64,000 bases of DNA from Desertibaculum subflavum (GCA_003576705.1 QOZS01000003.1:62001-126000); one strand, 5' to 3'. Positions 53,895-62,605 are shown, counted from the stretch's first letter. Made by a program: numbers and translations. The notes: generated by a model from the sequence alone, not told the origin.

Positions 53895-54659
53895 CTAGCC
53901 CGAAACCGAGAACCCGCCATCGACCGGGATGGCCGTGCCGGTGACGAAGTCGGACGCGGCGGAAGCCAGGAACACGGCGATGCCGGCGTGGTCTTCGGGC
54001 GTCCCCCAGCGGCCGGCCGGCGTGCGCGCCAGGACGCGGTCGTGCAACCCATGCACCTCGACCCGGGCGCGCTTGGTCAGGTCGGTATCGATCCAGCCCG
54101 GCAGGATCGCGTTGACCTGGATGTTGTCGCGCGCCCAGGCGGTGGCGCAGCTGCGGGTGAACTGCACGATGCCGCCCTTGCTCGCCGCATAGGCCGGCAC
54201 GAAGGGCGCGCCGAAGATCGACATCATCGAGCCGATGTTGACGATCTTGCCGCCGCCGGCCCGCTTCATCTCCGGATAGGCGGCGTTGGAGCACATGAAG
54301 GCGCTGGTCAGGTTGGTGGTGATCACCTGGTTCCATTCGTCGAGCGTCATCACGTCCGGCGTCTTGCGGATGTTGATGCCCGCGTTGTTCACCAGGATGT
54401 CGAGCCGGCCCAGCATCTGCACGGTGCCGTTGACCAGCGCCTTGCACGACCCCTCGTCGGTCGCGTCGTGCTCGATCGCCACGGCGCGCGCACCGAGCTT
54501 GCCGAGCGCCTCGACGGCGGCGGCGTTCTTGGTCGTGTTGCGCCCCGCGACGACGATGTCGGCCCCGGCCTCCGCCATCCCCTTGGCCATGCCGAGGCCG
54601 ATGCCGCCATTGCCGCCGGTGACGATCGCCACCTTCCCCTTGAGATCGAACAGGCGCAT
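53895..54659 (-). CDS. SDR family oxidoreductase (gluconate/2-deoxygluconate dehydrogenase-like)
   Basis: 254 residues. Cofactor motif TGGNGGIGLGMA, NNAGIN, catalytic Ser in IVNIGSMMSIFG and YAASK. The sequence GKVAIVTGGNGGIGLG with VNAILPGWIDTDLT looks like the KduD/gluconate 5-dehydrogenase branch. Ends ASDFVTGTAIPVDGGFSVSG as typical. Soluble. No sugar-acid gene is adjacent, so substrate is unproven. Confidence 0.88.
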   Translation of the reverse strand: MRLFDLKGKVAIVTGGNGGIGLGMAKGMAEAGADIVVAGRNTTKNAAAVEALGKLGARAVAIEHDATDEGSCKALVNGTVQMLGRLDILVNNAGINIRKTPDVMTLDEWNQVITTNLTSAFMCSNAAYPEMKRAGGGKIVNIGSMMSIFGAPFVPAYAASKGGIVQFTRSCATAWARDNIQVNAILPGWIDTDLTKRARVEVHGLHDRVLARTPAGRWGTPEDHAGIAVFLASAASDFVTGTAIPVDGGFSVSG

Positions 54660-54677
54660 GTCTCTCCTCCGCTTCTT

Positions 54678-55910
54678 CTAAATCGGCATGCCGCGCCGCT
54701 TGAGATCGGCCAGCACGAAATCGACCAACGGCTTCGGGTCAGCCGCCAGGGTCGCCAGGCAGGGCACCGGCCGGTCGTGCAGCTGCTCGACCACGCCTGA
54801 ATCCCGCACGCCCGGCAGGTCCGGCAGCTCCTCCAGCGAGAGACCGAGCGAGCCCATGCAGCCGATCCGCCCGTCGCGTGCCTTGCGCAGCTTGGCAAGG
54901 CCGCAGGGCGTTGCGCAATGCGGGCCCTGGAACGGCACCTGATAGAGCGCGAGATTGCGGAACCGGCCCTGCAGCACCTCGCCCGGCGCCGGCGCATAGA
55001 CGGCGGTGCCGGGCGCGGCGCAGAGCTTGGTCATGTGCGCCGGGCCGGAATCGGCATAGATGCCGTAGTCGAAGCGCTCCACCGCGCGCAGCAGCTCGCC
55101 GATCGCGGCGAAGCCGTCGACGATGCGGACGCCCTTCGGCAGCGTTGCTTTCAGCGCCTCGGCCTGAAGCTGTCCCTGCCGCTGGAAACGGTTGAGCGAG
55201 ACCGTCACCTCGCCGAGCGGCGCCAGCGCGTCGGCCAGCGCCAACGTCACCGGCGGCGGCAGCGTGCGCAGCGGCGAGCTCGCCAGCGGCAGGATGCCGA
55301 AGGACGGCCGCGCCCGCTTCGCCAGGGACCGCGCCTCGCTCGGATAGCGCGCCGTGGTCGCTTCCAGGCCGAAAGCCTGGTTCAGCTCGCCCTCCATCTC
55401 GACCGGCCAGAGATCGATATCGCGCCGGCTTTCCAGATGGCCGAGATCGATGACGGCATCCCAGCCCGGCAGCTCTGCTTCGGGCAGCCAGAGCGGATAA
55501 GTGGTGATGCGGCGGTCGCGAAGATAGATGTCGCTCGACGAACGGGCGCAGAAGACGCCGACGCGCTTCGGCCGCCTGGCGGCGATGAAGGCGTCGATGA
55601 ACAGCATCGTCGCGACGTTGGAGCCGAGCATCTGGCTCGGCAGCAGGAACAGCACCGACCGCCCCTCGAAGGCCGCGCCCGGCCACTCGGCGCGCGGCCG
55701 GCAGGCGATCTGCGCCCGTTCCGCCAGGACGCGAAACCGCGCCGGCTCGCGCAGCACGACCTGGTTCACGAACGGCGTCGAGCTGGTGAGGTAGCGCGCG
55801 CCGGCACGGCCCCTCTGCTCCGCCGCGGGCGCCGCATCCGGCTGGCGGAAACGGAACGGCGCGAAGGCCTCGAACAGCAGCAGCGGCGTGTGGTTGGTCG
55901 CGTCGCTCAC
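54678..55910 (-). CDS. Glycosyltransferase family 9 (heptosyltransferase)-like protein
   Basis: 410 residues from GTG 55910, which overlaps the stop of the methyltransferase gene (GTGA). The GT-B fold can be followed: SVLFLLPSQMLGSNVATMLF, RPKRVGVFCARSS, FGILPLASSPLRTLPPP in the centre and the nucleotide-sugar site YADSGPAHMTKLCAAPGTAVYAP. The DSGPAH segment is the GT9 hallmark. A Cys-rich tail (HCATPCGLAKL, GRIGCMG) is unusual. Probably modifies a surface glycan or lipid together with the methyltransferase. Confidence 0.78.
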   Translation of the reverse strand: MSDATNHTPLLLFEAFAPFRFRQPDAAPAAEQRGRAGARYLTSSTPFVNQVVLREPARFRVLAERAQIACRPRAEWPGAAFEGRSVLFLLPSQMLGSNVATMLFIDAFIAARRPKRVGVFCARSSSDIYLRDRRITTYPLWLPEAELPGWDAVIDLGHLESRRDIDLWPVEMEGELNQAFGLEATTARYPSEARSLAKRARPSFGILPLASSPLRTLPPPVTLALADALAPLGEVTVSLNRFQRQGQLQAEALKATLPKGVRIVDGFAAIGELLRAVERFDYGIYADSGPAHMTKLCAAPGTAVYAPAPGEVLQGRFRNLALYQVPFQGPHCATPCGLAKLRKARDGRIGCMGSLGLSLEELPDLPGVRDSGVVEQLHDRPVPCLATLAADPKPLVDFVLADLKRRGMPI

Positions 55911-56473
55911 GGCCGCTTTTTGACCGCACGCCAGCGGATCGTCATCTCGCTGATCACGTTGTTGAACTGCCGCGCCGCTTCGGCCAGCTGCGCCGTGGTG
56001 ATCTGCCCCGACGACACGCGCTTCGCCCAGACATCGTCGGGGCGCATGTCCACGCGCTCGATCGCGAAATCGATTCCGTGCGCGAGGCCGAGCGCCGAGT
56101 TGGCGATGCCCTTCTCGCGCCATTCCCGGTTCTTCGCCTGCGAGAACAGCTCGAGCCCGGCCGGCGTGATCGGCCGCACATGGGTCGGATCGTTGAGATA
56201 GCTGTCGTGGCGGGGATGCGGCACCACGATGGTGACGAGCGCGCCGTCGCGGCAGACCCGCCACAATTCCTTGATGATGCCGAGATAGAGATCCGACGAT
56301 TGCCCGAGATGCTCCAGCACGTGGCGCAGCATCACCTCGTCGACGCTGTCGTCGGCCCAGGGCCAGGGCAGCGCTTCCAGATCCGCCACCTGGTCGGGAG
56401 CGAAATCCGGGTACTTGTCGACATTGATCCAGCCCGGCCGCTTGTCGCCGCCGCAGCCGAGATTGAGCTTCAT
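55907..56473 (-). CDS. Class I SAM-dependent methyltransferase
   Basis: 188 residues. Motif I MKLNLGCGGDKRPGWINVDK, acidic motif II DLEALPWPWADDSVDEV and the helix VMLRHVLEHLGQSSD follow Methyltransf_11-like enzymes often linked with glycan genes. It is translationally coupled (4-nt overlap) to the GT9-like gene. Target molecule unknown. Confidence 0.88.
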   Translation of the reverse strand: MKLNLGCGGDKRPGWINVDKYPDFAPDQVADLEALPWPWADDSVDEVMLRHVLEHLGQSSDLYLGIIKELWRVCRDGALVTIVVPHPRHDSYLNDPTHVRPITPAGLELFSQAKNREWREKGIANSALGLAHGIDFAIERVDMRPDDVWAKRVSSGQITTAQLAEAARQFNNVISEMTIRWRAVKKRP

Positions 56474-56526
56474 CGTTGCCCTCGCGCGTGGCCGGACACT
56501 AGCCGCGCGCGCGGTGACTGGCGAGC

Positions 56527-56895
56527 CTAGTCGGCGGTGGAGGCGGGAACCGGGGTCAGCTGGCGGTTTACTTCCGCCACGATGTCGCGCAGGTGGAACG
56601 GCTTGGACAGCACCGTCGCGCCCGGCGCCGAAGATTTGGCAACGCCGGCAAAGCCGGTGATGAAGATGACCTTGAGGCCGCGGTCGAGGCCGATGGCTCG
56701 GCGCGCCAGTTCGATGCCGTCGAGCTCAGGCATCACGATGTCGGCGATCAGCAGGTCGAACCGCGCCGGTTTGAGGTGCGGCAGCGCCTGGGCGCCGTCG
56801 CCGACCGCCGTCACGTCATGCCCGGCGCGCTCCAGCGCGCGGGCGAGGAAGCGGCGGATGGTCGCGTCGTCTTCGGCAAGCAGGATCCGTCCCAT
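56527..56895 (-). CDS. cpdR: Single-domain response regulator CpdR
   Basis: 122 residues from ATG 56895, a lone receiver domain. MGRILLAEDDATIRRFLARA opens it; the phosphorylated Asp is Asp52 in LIADIVMPELDG, followed by IELARRA, and the switch Thr and Lys98 lie in IFITGFAGVA and VLSKPFHL. These match CpdR, the ClpXP adaptor that times destruction of cell-cycle proteins in alphaproteobacteria and is controlled by the CckA-ChpT phosphorelay. Divergence from an N-formylglutamate amidohydrolase gene is the conserved neighbourhood for cpdR. The C-terminal tail (QLTPVPASTAD) is short. Confidence 0.92.
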   Translation of the reverse strand: MGRILLAEDDATIRRFLARALERAGHDVTAVGDGAQALPHLKPARFDLLIADIVMPELDGIELARRAIGLDRGLKVIFITGFAGVAKSSAPGATVLSKPFHLRDIVAEVNRQLTPVPASTAD

Positions 56896-56968
56896 GATGT
56901 GCAACCTATAGAAACCCAATGGTCGAGAACGGGTTAACGCCGCGGTTTCCTTGCTATACGCTAGCCCG

Positions 56969-57880
56969 ATGCCGAACGCCGAAGTGGCGCGCGCGGCGGG
57001 CGAAGCAGCCGGACCGGATCCGGTCATCCTAAGCCTGCCGACCGTGCAAAGCATACCCTTCGTCTATTCCTCGCCCCATAGCGGGACGTTCTACCCACCC
57101 GATTTTCTCGCCGCCGCCCGGCTCGACCATGTGGCGATCCGCCGCTCCGAGGACAGTTTCGTCGACGAACTCTTCGCCGCCGTGCCGCTTCTCGGCGCGC
57201 CCCTGGTCGCGGCGCGCTATGCCCGGGCCTTCTGCGACGTCAACCGCGAGCCCTACGAGCTGGACCCGGCAATGTTCGAGGACGAGTTGCCGGCCTTCGC
57301 CAACACGACCAGCCTGCGCGTGGCGGGCGGCCACGGCACCATTGCCCGCGTGGTCGGTGCCGGCGCCGAGATCTATCGCGGCAAGCTCACCTTTGCCGAA
57401 GCCGACCGGCGCATCCGCGACTGCTATCAGCCCTATCACGCCGCACTCGGCCGCCTGCTGGCGGAGACGCGCGCACGCTTTGGTGTCGCCGTCCTGATCG
57501 ATTGCCACTCCATGCCGTCGACCGGCGGGCCGCTCGAGCGCGACAGCGGGCGCGCCCGGCCCGATATCGTGCTGGGCGATCGCTATGGCAGCGCCTGCGC
57601 GCCGGAACTGGTGGAGACGGCGACACGCGCGCTGCAATCGCTCGGCTACCGCGTCAGCCGCAATGCGCCCTATGCCGGCGGCTTCAACACGTATCACTAC
57701 GGCCGGCCGGCAGAGCGGCTGCACGCCTTGCAGATCGAGATCAACCGCGGGCTCTACATGGACGAGGAGCGGCTGGCGAAGAAGCCGGGCTTCGCCCGGC
57801 TGGCCGGCGACCTGGAACGCCTGGTCGCTGCTTTGTCCGCTTTCGCCCAGGACCGCGAGCTGCGGCCGGCGGCGGAATGA
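56969..57880 (+). CDS. N-formylglutamate amidohydrolase family protein
   Basis: 303 residues from ATG 56969. Family landmarks: PFVYSSPHSGTFYPPDF, AIRRSEDSFVDELF, YARAFCDVNREPYELDP, VLIDCHSMPSTG and the C-terminal ALQIEINRGLYMDE, which together hold the metal-binding His, Asp and Glu. The enzyme class releases formate from N-formylglutamate (histidine pathway), but no hut genes are present, so the real substrate may differ. It is divergent from cpdR, an arrangement conserved in many alphaproteobacteria, and it is followed by the candidate small RNA on the opposite strand. Confidence 0.9.
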   Translation: MPNAEVARAAGEAAGPDPVILSLPTVQSIPFVYSSPHSGTFYPPDFLAAARLDHVAIRRSEDSFVDELFAAVPLLGAPLVAARYARAFCDVNREPYELDPAMFEDELPAFANTTSLRVAGGHGTIARVVGAGAEIYRGKLTFAEADRRIRDCYQPYHAALGRLLAETRARFGVAVLIDCHSMPSTGGPLERDSGRARPDIVLGDRYGSACAPELVETATRALQSLGYRVSRNAPYAGGFNTYHYGRPAERLHALQIEINRGLYMDEERLAKKPGFARLAGDLERLVAALSAFAQDRELRPAAE

Positions 57881-57892
57881 CGGCAGCGGGCG

Positions 57893-57955
57893 AAAAAAGG
57901 GCCACCGCTTGCGGGGTGGCCCAAGTCTAGGGAGGAAACGCCCAAGAAGGGCGCG
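57893..57955 (-). ncRNA. mmgR: Candidate trans-acting sRNA, MmgR/suhB (alpha-r8)-like
   Basis: On the minus strand: a 5' hairpin CGCCC-UUCUU-GGGCG (57953-57939); an unpaired stretch GUUUCCUCCCUAGACUU containing the anti-Shine-Dalgarno CCUCC; then an intrinsic terminator GGGCCACC / CCGCAAGC loop / GGUGGCCC (57922-57899) with a six-U tail (57898-57893). Total about 63 nt. The position, immediately after N-formylglutamate amidohydrolase with cpdR on its other side, is where I recall the Sinorhizobium MmgR sRNA (suhB Rfam family, which limits polyhydroxybutyrate storage). The fold and the locus agree; the sequence match is from memory only. The 5' end is inferred from a promoter-like pair. Confidence 0.72.
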
Positions 57956-57961
57956 CGGTCG

Positions 57962-57990
57962 ATATCCTGACCACGCAACGTAAATGTAAG
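57962..57990 (-). promoter_or_regulatory. Candidate promoter of the MmgR-like sRNA
   Basis: On the minus strand CTTACA (57990-57985), a 17-base spacer, and GGATAT (57967-57962). Both hexamers are imperfect but resemble alphaproteobacterial CTTGAC/CTATAT boxes, and transcription starting about 7 bases downstream would begin exactly at the first hairpin. Confidence 0.45.
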
Positions 57991-58093
57991 GTAAACAGAG
58001 GGTTTCCCACAAGGACTTGTGCAAGTGCGAGCGGAAATCCACAAGTCGTTGTGACATTCCTGCAACGACGCGACTACAGAGGGCGGGGCGTCC

Positions 58094-59383
58094 ATGAATA
58101 ATTCGACCGATCCGATCAGCCTGACGGCCTGGGCGCTGACCGACGGCCTGCGCCGCAAGCACTTGAAGGTGCGCGATGTCGTCGAGGCGGTGCTGGCACG
58201 CCACGCGCTACGCGAACCGGTGGTCCAGGCATGGACGCATCTCGATCCCGCGCAAGCGCGCGCCGCTGCCGACCGGCTGGACAAGGCAGGTTCGGAAGGG
58301 GCGCTGTTCGGCTTGCCGCTCGGCGTCAAGGACATCATCGACACCGCCGACATGCCGACCGGCTACGGCTCGCCGATCTATGCCGGCAACCGCCCGGCCT
58401 GGGATGCGCCCGCGGTCGCCATTGCGCGCGCGCAGGGCGCGCTGGTGCTGGGCAAGACGGTGACGACGGAATTCGCCTCCTTCCATGCCGGCCCGACCAC
58501 CAACCCGCACGATCCGGCGCGCACGCCGGGCGGATCCTCCAGCGGCTCGGCCGCCGCCGTGGCGGACCGCACGGCGACTCTCGCCTTCGGCACGCAGACG
58601 GCGGGATCGGTGCTCAGGCCGGCCAGCTATTGCGGCGTCGTCGGCTTCAAGGGCAGCATCAGTTGGTTCCCGGTGGTCGGCATCAAGGCGCTGGCGCCGT
58701 CCTGCGACACGCTCGGCCTGATGGCGCGCGACGTCGCTGATATCTGCCTGTTCCGCGACGCCATGCTGCTGCGCCGGCCGGCACCGCCGGATGCCCGCAG
58801 CGTCTCGGCGCCGCGGCTCGCCTTCTCGCTCTATCCCGATGCGGCCAAGGTGACGCCGCCGATGGCCGCGGCGATCGAGCGAGCCCGCAAAGCCCTGGCA
58901 GCGAAAGGCGCGCGCATCGTCGATCTGCCCACGCCGGCGGCCTTCGAGGGCCTGACCGAGGCGCATCAGCGCGTCATGGCCTATGAAGCGAAATTCGTCT
59001 TCGCCTATGAGCGCGACCGTCACGGCAGCAAGCTGTCGGCGGCGTTCCACAAGCTGCTCGGCGAAGGCGAAGGCACCACCGAGGCCACCTACCGGGCGAG
59101 CCTGGAAGCGGCCGCCCGGGCGCGGGCGGCGCTTGCCGACCTGTTCGCCAACTACGATGCGATCGTGCTGCCGGCGGCGCCGGGCGAGGCGTGGCCCAAA
59201 GCGGACGGCACCGGCGATCCAAGCTTCAACCGCCTCGCGAGCTTTCTCGGGGCCCCGGCGATCTCGCTGCCAAACGGCAAAGGCCCGTCAGGCCTGCCGC
59301 TTGGGCTGCAGCTGATGGGCCCCCTCGGCGGCGATGATCGGCTGCTGCAGCTCGCCGCCTGGGTCGAATCCGCGATCAGCTGA
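58094..59383 (+). CDS. Amidase (amidase signature family)
   Basis: 429 residues. Catalytic Lys79 in LPLGVKDIIDTADMPTG, cis-Ser148 in GGSSSGSAAA and nucleophile Ser172 in TQTAGSVLRP. The serine spacing is again 24 residues. Shorter than GatA, and with no GatB/GatC neighbours, so a general amide hydrolase rather than a tRNA amidotransferase. No AtzG-like partner is present. It is the third member of this family in the window, unrelated in position to the cluster at the left end. Confidence 0.9.
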   Translation: MNNSTDPISLTAWALTDGLRRKHLKVRDVVEAVLARHALREPVVQAWTHLDPAQARAAADRLDKAGSEGALFGLPLGVKDIIDTADMPTGYGSPIYAGNRPAWDAPAVAIARAQGALVLGKTVTTEFASFHAGPTTNPHDPARTPGGSSSGSAAAVADRTATLAFGTQTAGSVLRPASYCGVVGFKGSISWFPVVGIKALAPSCDTLGLMARDVADICLFRDAMLLRRPAPPDARSVSAPRLAFSLYPDAAKVTPPMAAAIERARKALAAKGARIVDLPTPAAFEGLTEAHQRVMAYEAKFVFAYERDRHGSKLSAAFHKLLGEGEGTTEATYRASLEAAARARAALADLFANYDAIVLPAAPGEAWPKADGTGDPSFNRLASFLGAPAISLPNGKGPSGLPLGLQLMGPLGGDDRLLQLAAWVESAIS

Positions 59384-59507
59384 ACTCATGCGCCGCCGGA
59401 GAATGCGCCGTGCGCTTCTCATATTCAACACTGAATATATGTATTGATTTATACCATCCGAGATACTTAGATATTTAACATGATATAACGCACAATAGAT
59501 GTGTGAT
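59384..59507. promoter_or_regulatory. AT-rich intergenic pocket
   Basis: From about 59415 to 59507 base composition drops sharply (runs such as ATTCAACACTGAATATATG and ATATTTAACATGATATAA) against a GC-rich background. It contains the interrupted palindrome TTCA-ACAC-TGAA. No gene is supported here; promoter(s) for the small reading frame and the peroxiredoxin-like gene downstream are the simplest explanation. The whole 59384-59730 gap is otherwise free of recognisable genes. Confidence 0.5.
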
Positions 59508-59663
59508 ATGGCGTCTCCGGCGACACATCGCAGTACTGGGATCTGGCGGCCCCTGCTCCGCCGTTTGGGCGCGCTCGCCAGCGCGGCTGTCGCCGCACGC
59601 GGCATCGAGGAGCGCACCGAAGGCGTCATCCGAGCGACCTGTACCGGCTGCTGCGCCGCCTGA
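59508..59663 (+). CDS. Possible small protein, 51 residues
   Basis: ATG 59508 opens a 51-residue frame with an Arg-rich N-terminus (HRSTGIWRPLLRRLG), a hydrophobic Ala stretch (ALASAAVAARG) and a Cys-containing end (RATCTGCCAA). There is no clear ribosome site. A 9-bp stem, GCTGCTGCG (59647-59655) with CGCAGCAGC (59665-59673), spans the stop codon and could end transcription. It follows the AT-rich pocket. This may be non-coding; I do not recognise it. Confidence 0.22.
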   Translation: MASPATHRSTGIWRPLLRRLGALASAAVAARGIEERTEGVIRATCTGCCAA

Positions 59664-59730
59664 GCGCAGCAGCGGCTTCGACCTTGCCTGAAGCCGGCTT
59701 CCCAGAGGCCTCTCCCACAGGATCACCGAC

Positions 59731-60273
59731 ATGTCGCTCACCCACATTCTCGACCCCGTCGCCCTCACCAACCTGCCGCCGGCCGCCCTGAGGGTCGGCG
59801 ACCATGCTCCCGATGCCGACCTGCGGTTCGACGGGCAGCGGACCCGGTTGCATCGCTGGTCCGACGATGCCTGGGTCGCGCTCTTCGCGCTGGGCGCAGG
59901 CGACGCGCTCGACCGCGCGGCGGAGACGCGGCGCCTGGCCGCCCTGCTGCCGGAATTCCGCGCCCGGTTCGTCAAGCTGCTCGGTGTCGCCATGCGGGCC
60001 TGGCCCGGCGAAGCATCGGCGCCGTTTGCCGTCGCCTTCGATCCGGATGGAGAGATGATGCGCGGCTATGGGCTCACCCCGAGTGCCCAAAGCGTCGCGG
60101 TGATCGACCCGGAACATCGCGTGCGGCTGCTGCTCGGCTATCCGCCGCGGCGCGAACGCGATTTCGGCGAAGTGCTGCGGCTGATCGCCGGATTGCAGCG
60201 CGCGGACGCACGCTCGCGCGCCGATCGCAGCGACTGGCGTCTTCGCCAGGCCGCAACGCTCGGCAGCTGGTGA
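59731..60273 (+). CDS. Cysteine-less peroxiredoxin-like protein
   Basis: 180 residues, thioredoxin-fold peroxiredoxin homologue (LRVGDHAPDADLRFDG, VAFDPDGEMMRGYGL, AVIDPEHRVRLLLGYPPRRERDFGEVLRLIAGLQ). It can be aligned with the 1-Cys peroxiredoxin at 62708, including the RxFxEyLRvIxsLQ segment, but the peroxidatic Cys region reads FALGAGDALDRAAETRRL and the protein has no Cys at all. Peroxidase activity is therefore excluded by sequence. It may be a structural or regulatory paralogue. Convergent to the transporter gene 4 bp away. Confidence 0.8.
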   Translation: MSLTHILDPVALTNLPPAALRVGDHAPDADLRFDGQRTRLHRWSDDAWVALFALGAGDALDRAAETRRLAALLPEFRARFVKLLGVAMRAWPGEASAPFAVAFDPDGEMMRGYGLTPSAQSVAVIDPEHRVRLLLGYPPRRERDFGEVLRLIAGLQRADARSRADRSDWRLRQAATLGSW

Positions 60274-60277
60274 GAGG

Positions 60278-61639
60278 CTATAGGGCGGCGATCCCGCCCA
60301 GGAGGATGACCGCGATGACCGCCGGCAGGACATAGCGGAGCAGCATCCACCAGCAAGCGCCGAAAGCGCTGCCCTCCAGCTCCGCGGCCAGCAATGCCGC
60401 CTTGCGCGACCAGCGCCAACCGACGAACAGGACGGTTGCGAGGCCGCTGAGCGGCAGCAGCAGACCGGACGCCGCGTGGTCGACCAGATCGAGGATGCCG
60501 TGCCCGAAGGGTGTGACCGCGCGCCAGAGCCCAAATCCGAGCGCCGAAGGAAGGCCGCCCAGGAAGGCCGCCGCGGCGAGCATGAGCACCGCGCGGCGGC
60601 GCGGCCATCCCAGCCGATCGATCATTACCGCGACCGGCACTTCGATGAGCGATACCATCGAGGTGATCGCCGCAACTGCCAGCAGCAGGAAGAAGCCAAG
60701 TCCAAAGGCGATCCCTGCCGGCATGACGGAGAAGACCTGAGGCAGGGTGACGAAAGCGAGCGTTGCCCCTTGGGCCGGATCGAGGCCGAATGCGAAGACG
60801 GCCGGAAAGATCGCGATCCCGGCCAGGATCGCGAAGACGGTGTCGGCCCCCGCCACCACGGCGGCCGTCGCGGCAAGGCCGCCGCGATGTCCAATGTAGC
60901 CGCCATAGGTGATGAGCACGCCCATGGCGAGGCCGATCGAGAAGAACGTCTGACCCAATGCGGCGAGATAGACGCCCGGCCGCCCCAGAGCGGACCAATC
61001 GGGAGCGAACAGGAAGGCGAGGCCGGCCTCCCCGCCCTGCAGCGCCAGGCCGTAGCCGGCAAGGAGAACGACGACCAGCCCCAGCACCGGCAACAGGGCC
61101 TTGCTTACCGCCTCGATGCCGCGCTCGACGCCGGCAAGCACGATCGCCGCCGAGGCAGCGATGGCCACGAACTGCCAGACGACAGGCTCGATCGGCTGCG
61201 CGATATAGGCGGCAAAGGCCTGCGCCTGCTCGCCCGCCGGCACATGCCATAGCACGCCCGTGGCATAGCCTGCCAGATAGCGCAGCACCCATCCGGCGAT
61301 CACCGCATAGTAGGTCAGGATCAGGAAGCTCGCCGCGACGCCGATCCAGCCGACCGCTCCCCAACGGCGGGCGCCGCCGATCAACTCGAAGCTGCGCACG
61401 GCATCCCGCTGCGCGATGCGACCGAGCGCCAGCTCGGCCACCAGCAGCGGCATGCCGATCAGCACCACGCAGGCAATGTAGACCAGCAGGAAGGCGCCGC
61501 CGCCATTCTCGCCGGCGACGTAGGCAAAGCGCCATACATTGCCGAGCCCGACCGCGGCGCCGGTCGTCGCCAAAACGAAGCCGAGCCGCGAACGCCATTG
61601 CGCGCGGCGCGGCTCGGAGAGAGATGCATCAACCGCCAC
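60278..61639 (-). CDS. Sodium-dependent transporter, neurotransmitter:sodium symporter (SNF) family
   Basis: 453 residues, about eleven or twelve spans. Span 1 has the family signature TTGAAVGLGNVWRFAYVAGENGGGAF (residues about 24-49), including the unwound sodium/substrate site GLGNVWRF, and span 6/8 segments (FSIGLAMGVLITYGGYIG, LEVPVAVMID-like) are typical of LeuT-type bacterial members. Probably imports an amino acid with Na+. Alone in its unit. Confidence 0.92.
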   Translation of the reverse strand: MAVDASLSEPRRAQWRSRLGFVLATTGAAVGLGNVWRFAYVAGENGGGAFLLVYIACVVLIGMPLLVAELALGRIAQRDAVRSFELIGGARRWGAVGWIGVAASFLILTYYAVIAGWVLRYLAGYATGVLWHVPAGEQAQAFAAYIAQPIEPVVWQFVAIAASAAIVLAGVERGIEAVSKALLPVLGLVVVLLAGYGLALQGGEAGLAFLFAPDWSALGRPGVYLAALGQTFFSIGLAMGVLITYGGYIGHRGGLAATAAVVAGADTVFAILAGIAIFPAVFAFGLDPAQGATLAFVTLPQVFSVMPAGIAFGLGFFLLLAVAAITSMVSLIEVPVAVMIDRLGWPRRRAVLMLAAAAFLGGLPSALGFGLWRAVTPFGHGILDLVDHAASGLLLPLSGLATVLFVGWRWSRKAALLAAELEGSAFGACWWMLLRYVLPAVIAVILLGGIAAL

Positions 61640-61690
61640 GCTTCATGCATAGCGCCGCCGGCCGCCGCGATCTCTGACATCGATCAAGGC

Positions 61691-62605
61691 TCAGCGCTTC
61701 GTGGCGGTAACCAGCATCACGCCGGCCAGGATCACGGCGATGCCGATGCCGTGCGAAAGCAGGAACCGCTCGCCGAGGAACAGCACGGCCAGCAGGGTGC
61801 CGAAGGCCGGCATGAGATGGACGAACAGGCCCGCGATATTCGGCCCGACCAGAGCGACGCCCCGGTTCCAGCACACGAAGGCCAGCACCGAGGGCCCCAC
61901 GGCGATATAGGCGATGGCGGCCAAGGTCGTTCCGCTCCAGACCGGCGGCGGCAACAAGGCGGTTTCGACCGCATAGAGCGGCAGCAGCGTGACGAGTGCG
62001 GCGACGCCGGTGAGGAAGACGAGCTCGACGCCGCCGAATTCCGGCGGGCGCCGCTTCAGCAGCACCGAATAGACCGCCCAGAAGGGCAGCGCCGCGAGAA
62101 TCCACAGATCGCCGACATGGAATTCCAGCCGGCGCAGGTTGTCGATCTCGCCGCCCGACATGATCACGATGACGCCCAATGCCGAAACCAGCATGCCGCC
62201 GACCTGCCGCATGCTTGCGCGCTCGCCGGTCATCGCCCAGCTGACCAGCACCATCGACAAGGGGAACGACGCGTTCAGCAGGACGGCGTTCACGGCGGGC
62301 GTCGAGCGGAGGCCGACATAGACGCCGGTCTGGAACAGCGTGATCCCGGACAGACCCAGCAGCGCAAGATAGCGCCAATGTCGCACCAGCAGTGCGCGGC
62401 GGGCGAACATGCCCGGCAGCGCGAAGGGCACGAGGATCAGGACCGCGGCAGTCCAGCGCCAGAAATTGAGCGCCGCCGGCGGAAAACTCTCGTGCACCGC
62501 ACGGCCCACGATCCAGTTGCCGGCCCAGAGCAGTACGGCGAAGGTGAGCAGCGCATAGGCCGAAAGCCGCGAACCGCGTCCGGCCTGCTCAACGGCAGCA
62601 CTCAT
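61691..62605 (-). CDS. DMT superfamily transporter, EamA domain
   Basis: 304 residues from ATG 62605, ten spans as two five-span EamA repeats. The first repeat reads YALLTFAVLLWAGNWIVGRA with FPPAALNFWRW, the second ALPFWAVYSVLLKRRP. Inner-membrane exporter or importer of a metabolite, substrate unknown. The upstream frame to 62653 adds residues outside the fold. Confidence 0.88.
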   Translation of the reverse strand: MSAAVEQAGRGSRLSAYALLTFAVLLWAGNWIVGRAVHESFPPAALNFWRWTAAVLILVPFALPGMFARRALLVRHWRYLALLGLSGITLFQTGVYVGLRSTPAVNAVLLNASFPLSMVLVSWAMTGERASMRQVGGMLVSALGVIVIMSGGEIDNLRRLEFHVGDLWILAALPFWAVYSVLLKRRPPEFGGVELVFLTGVAALVTLLPLYAVETALLPPPVWSGTTLAAIAYIAVGPSVLAFVCWNRGVALVGPNIAGLFVHLMPAFGTLLAVLFLGERFLLSHGIGIAVILAGVMLVTATKR

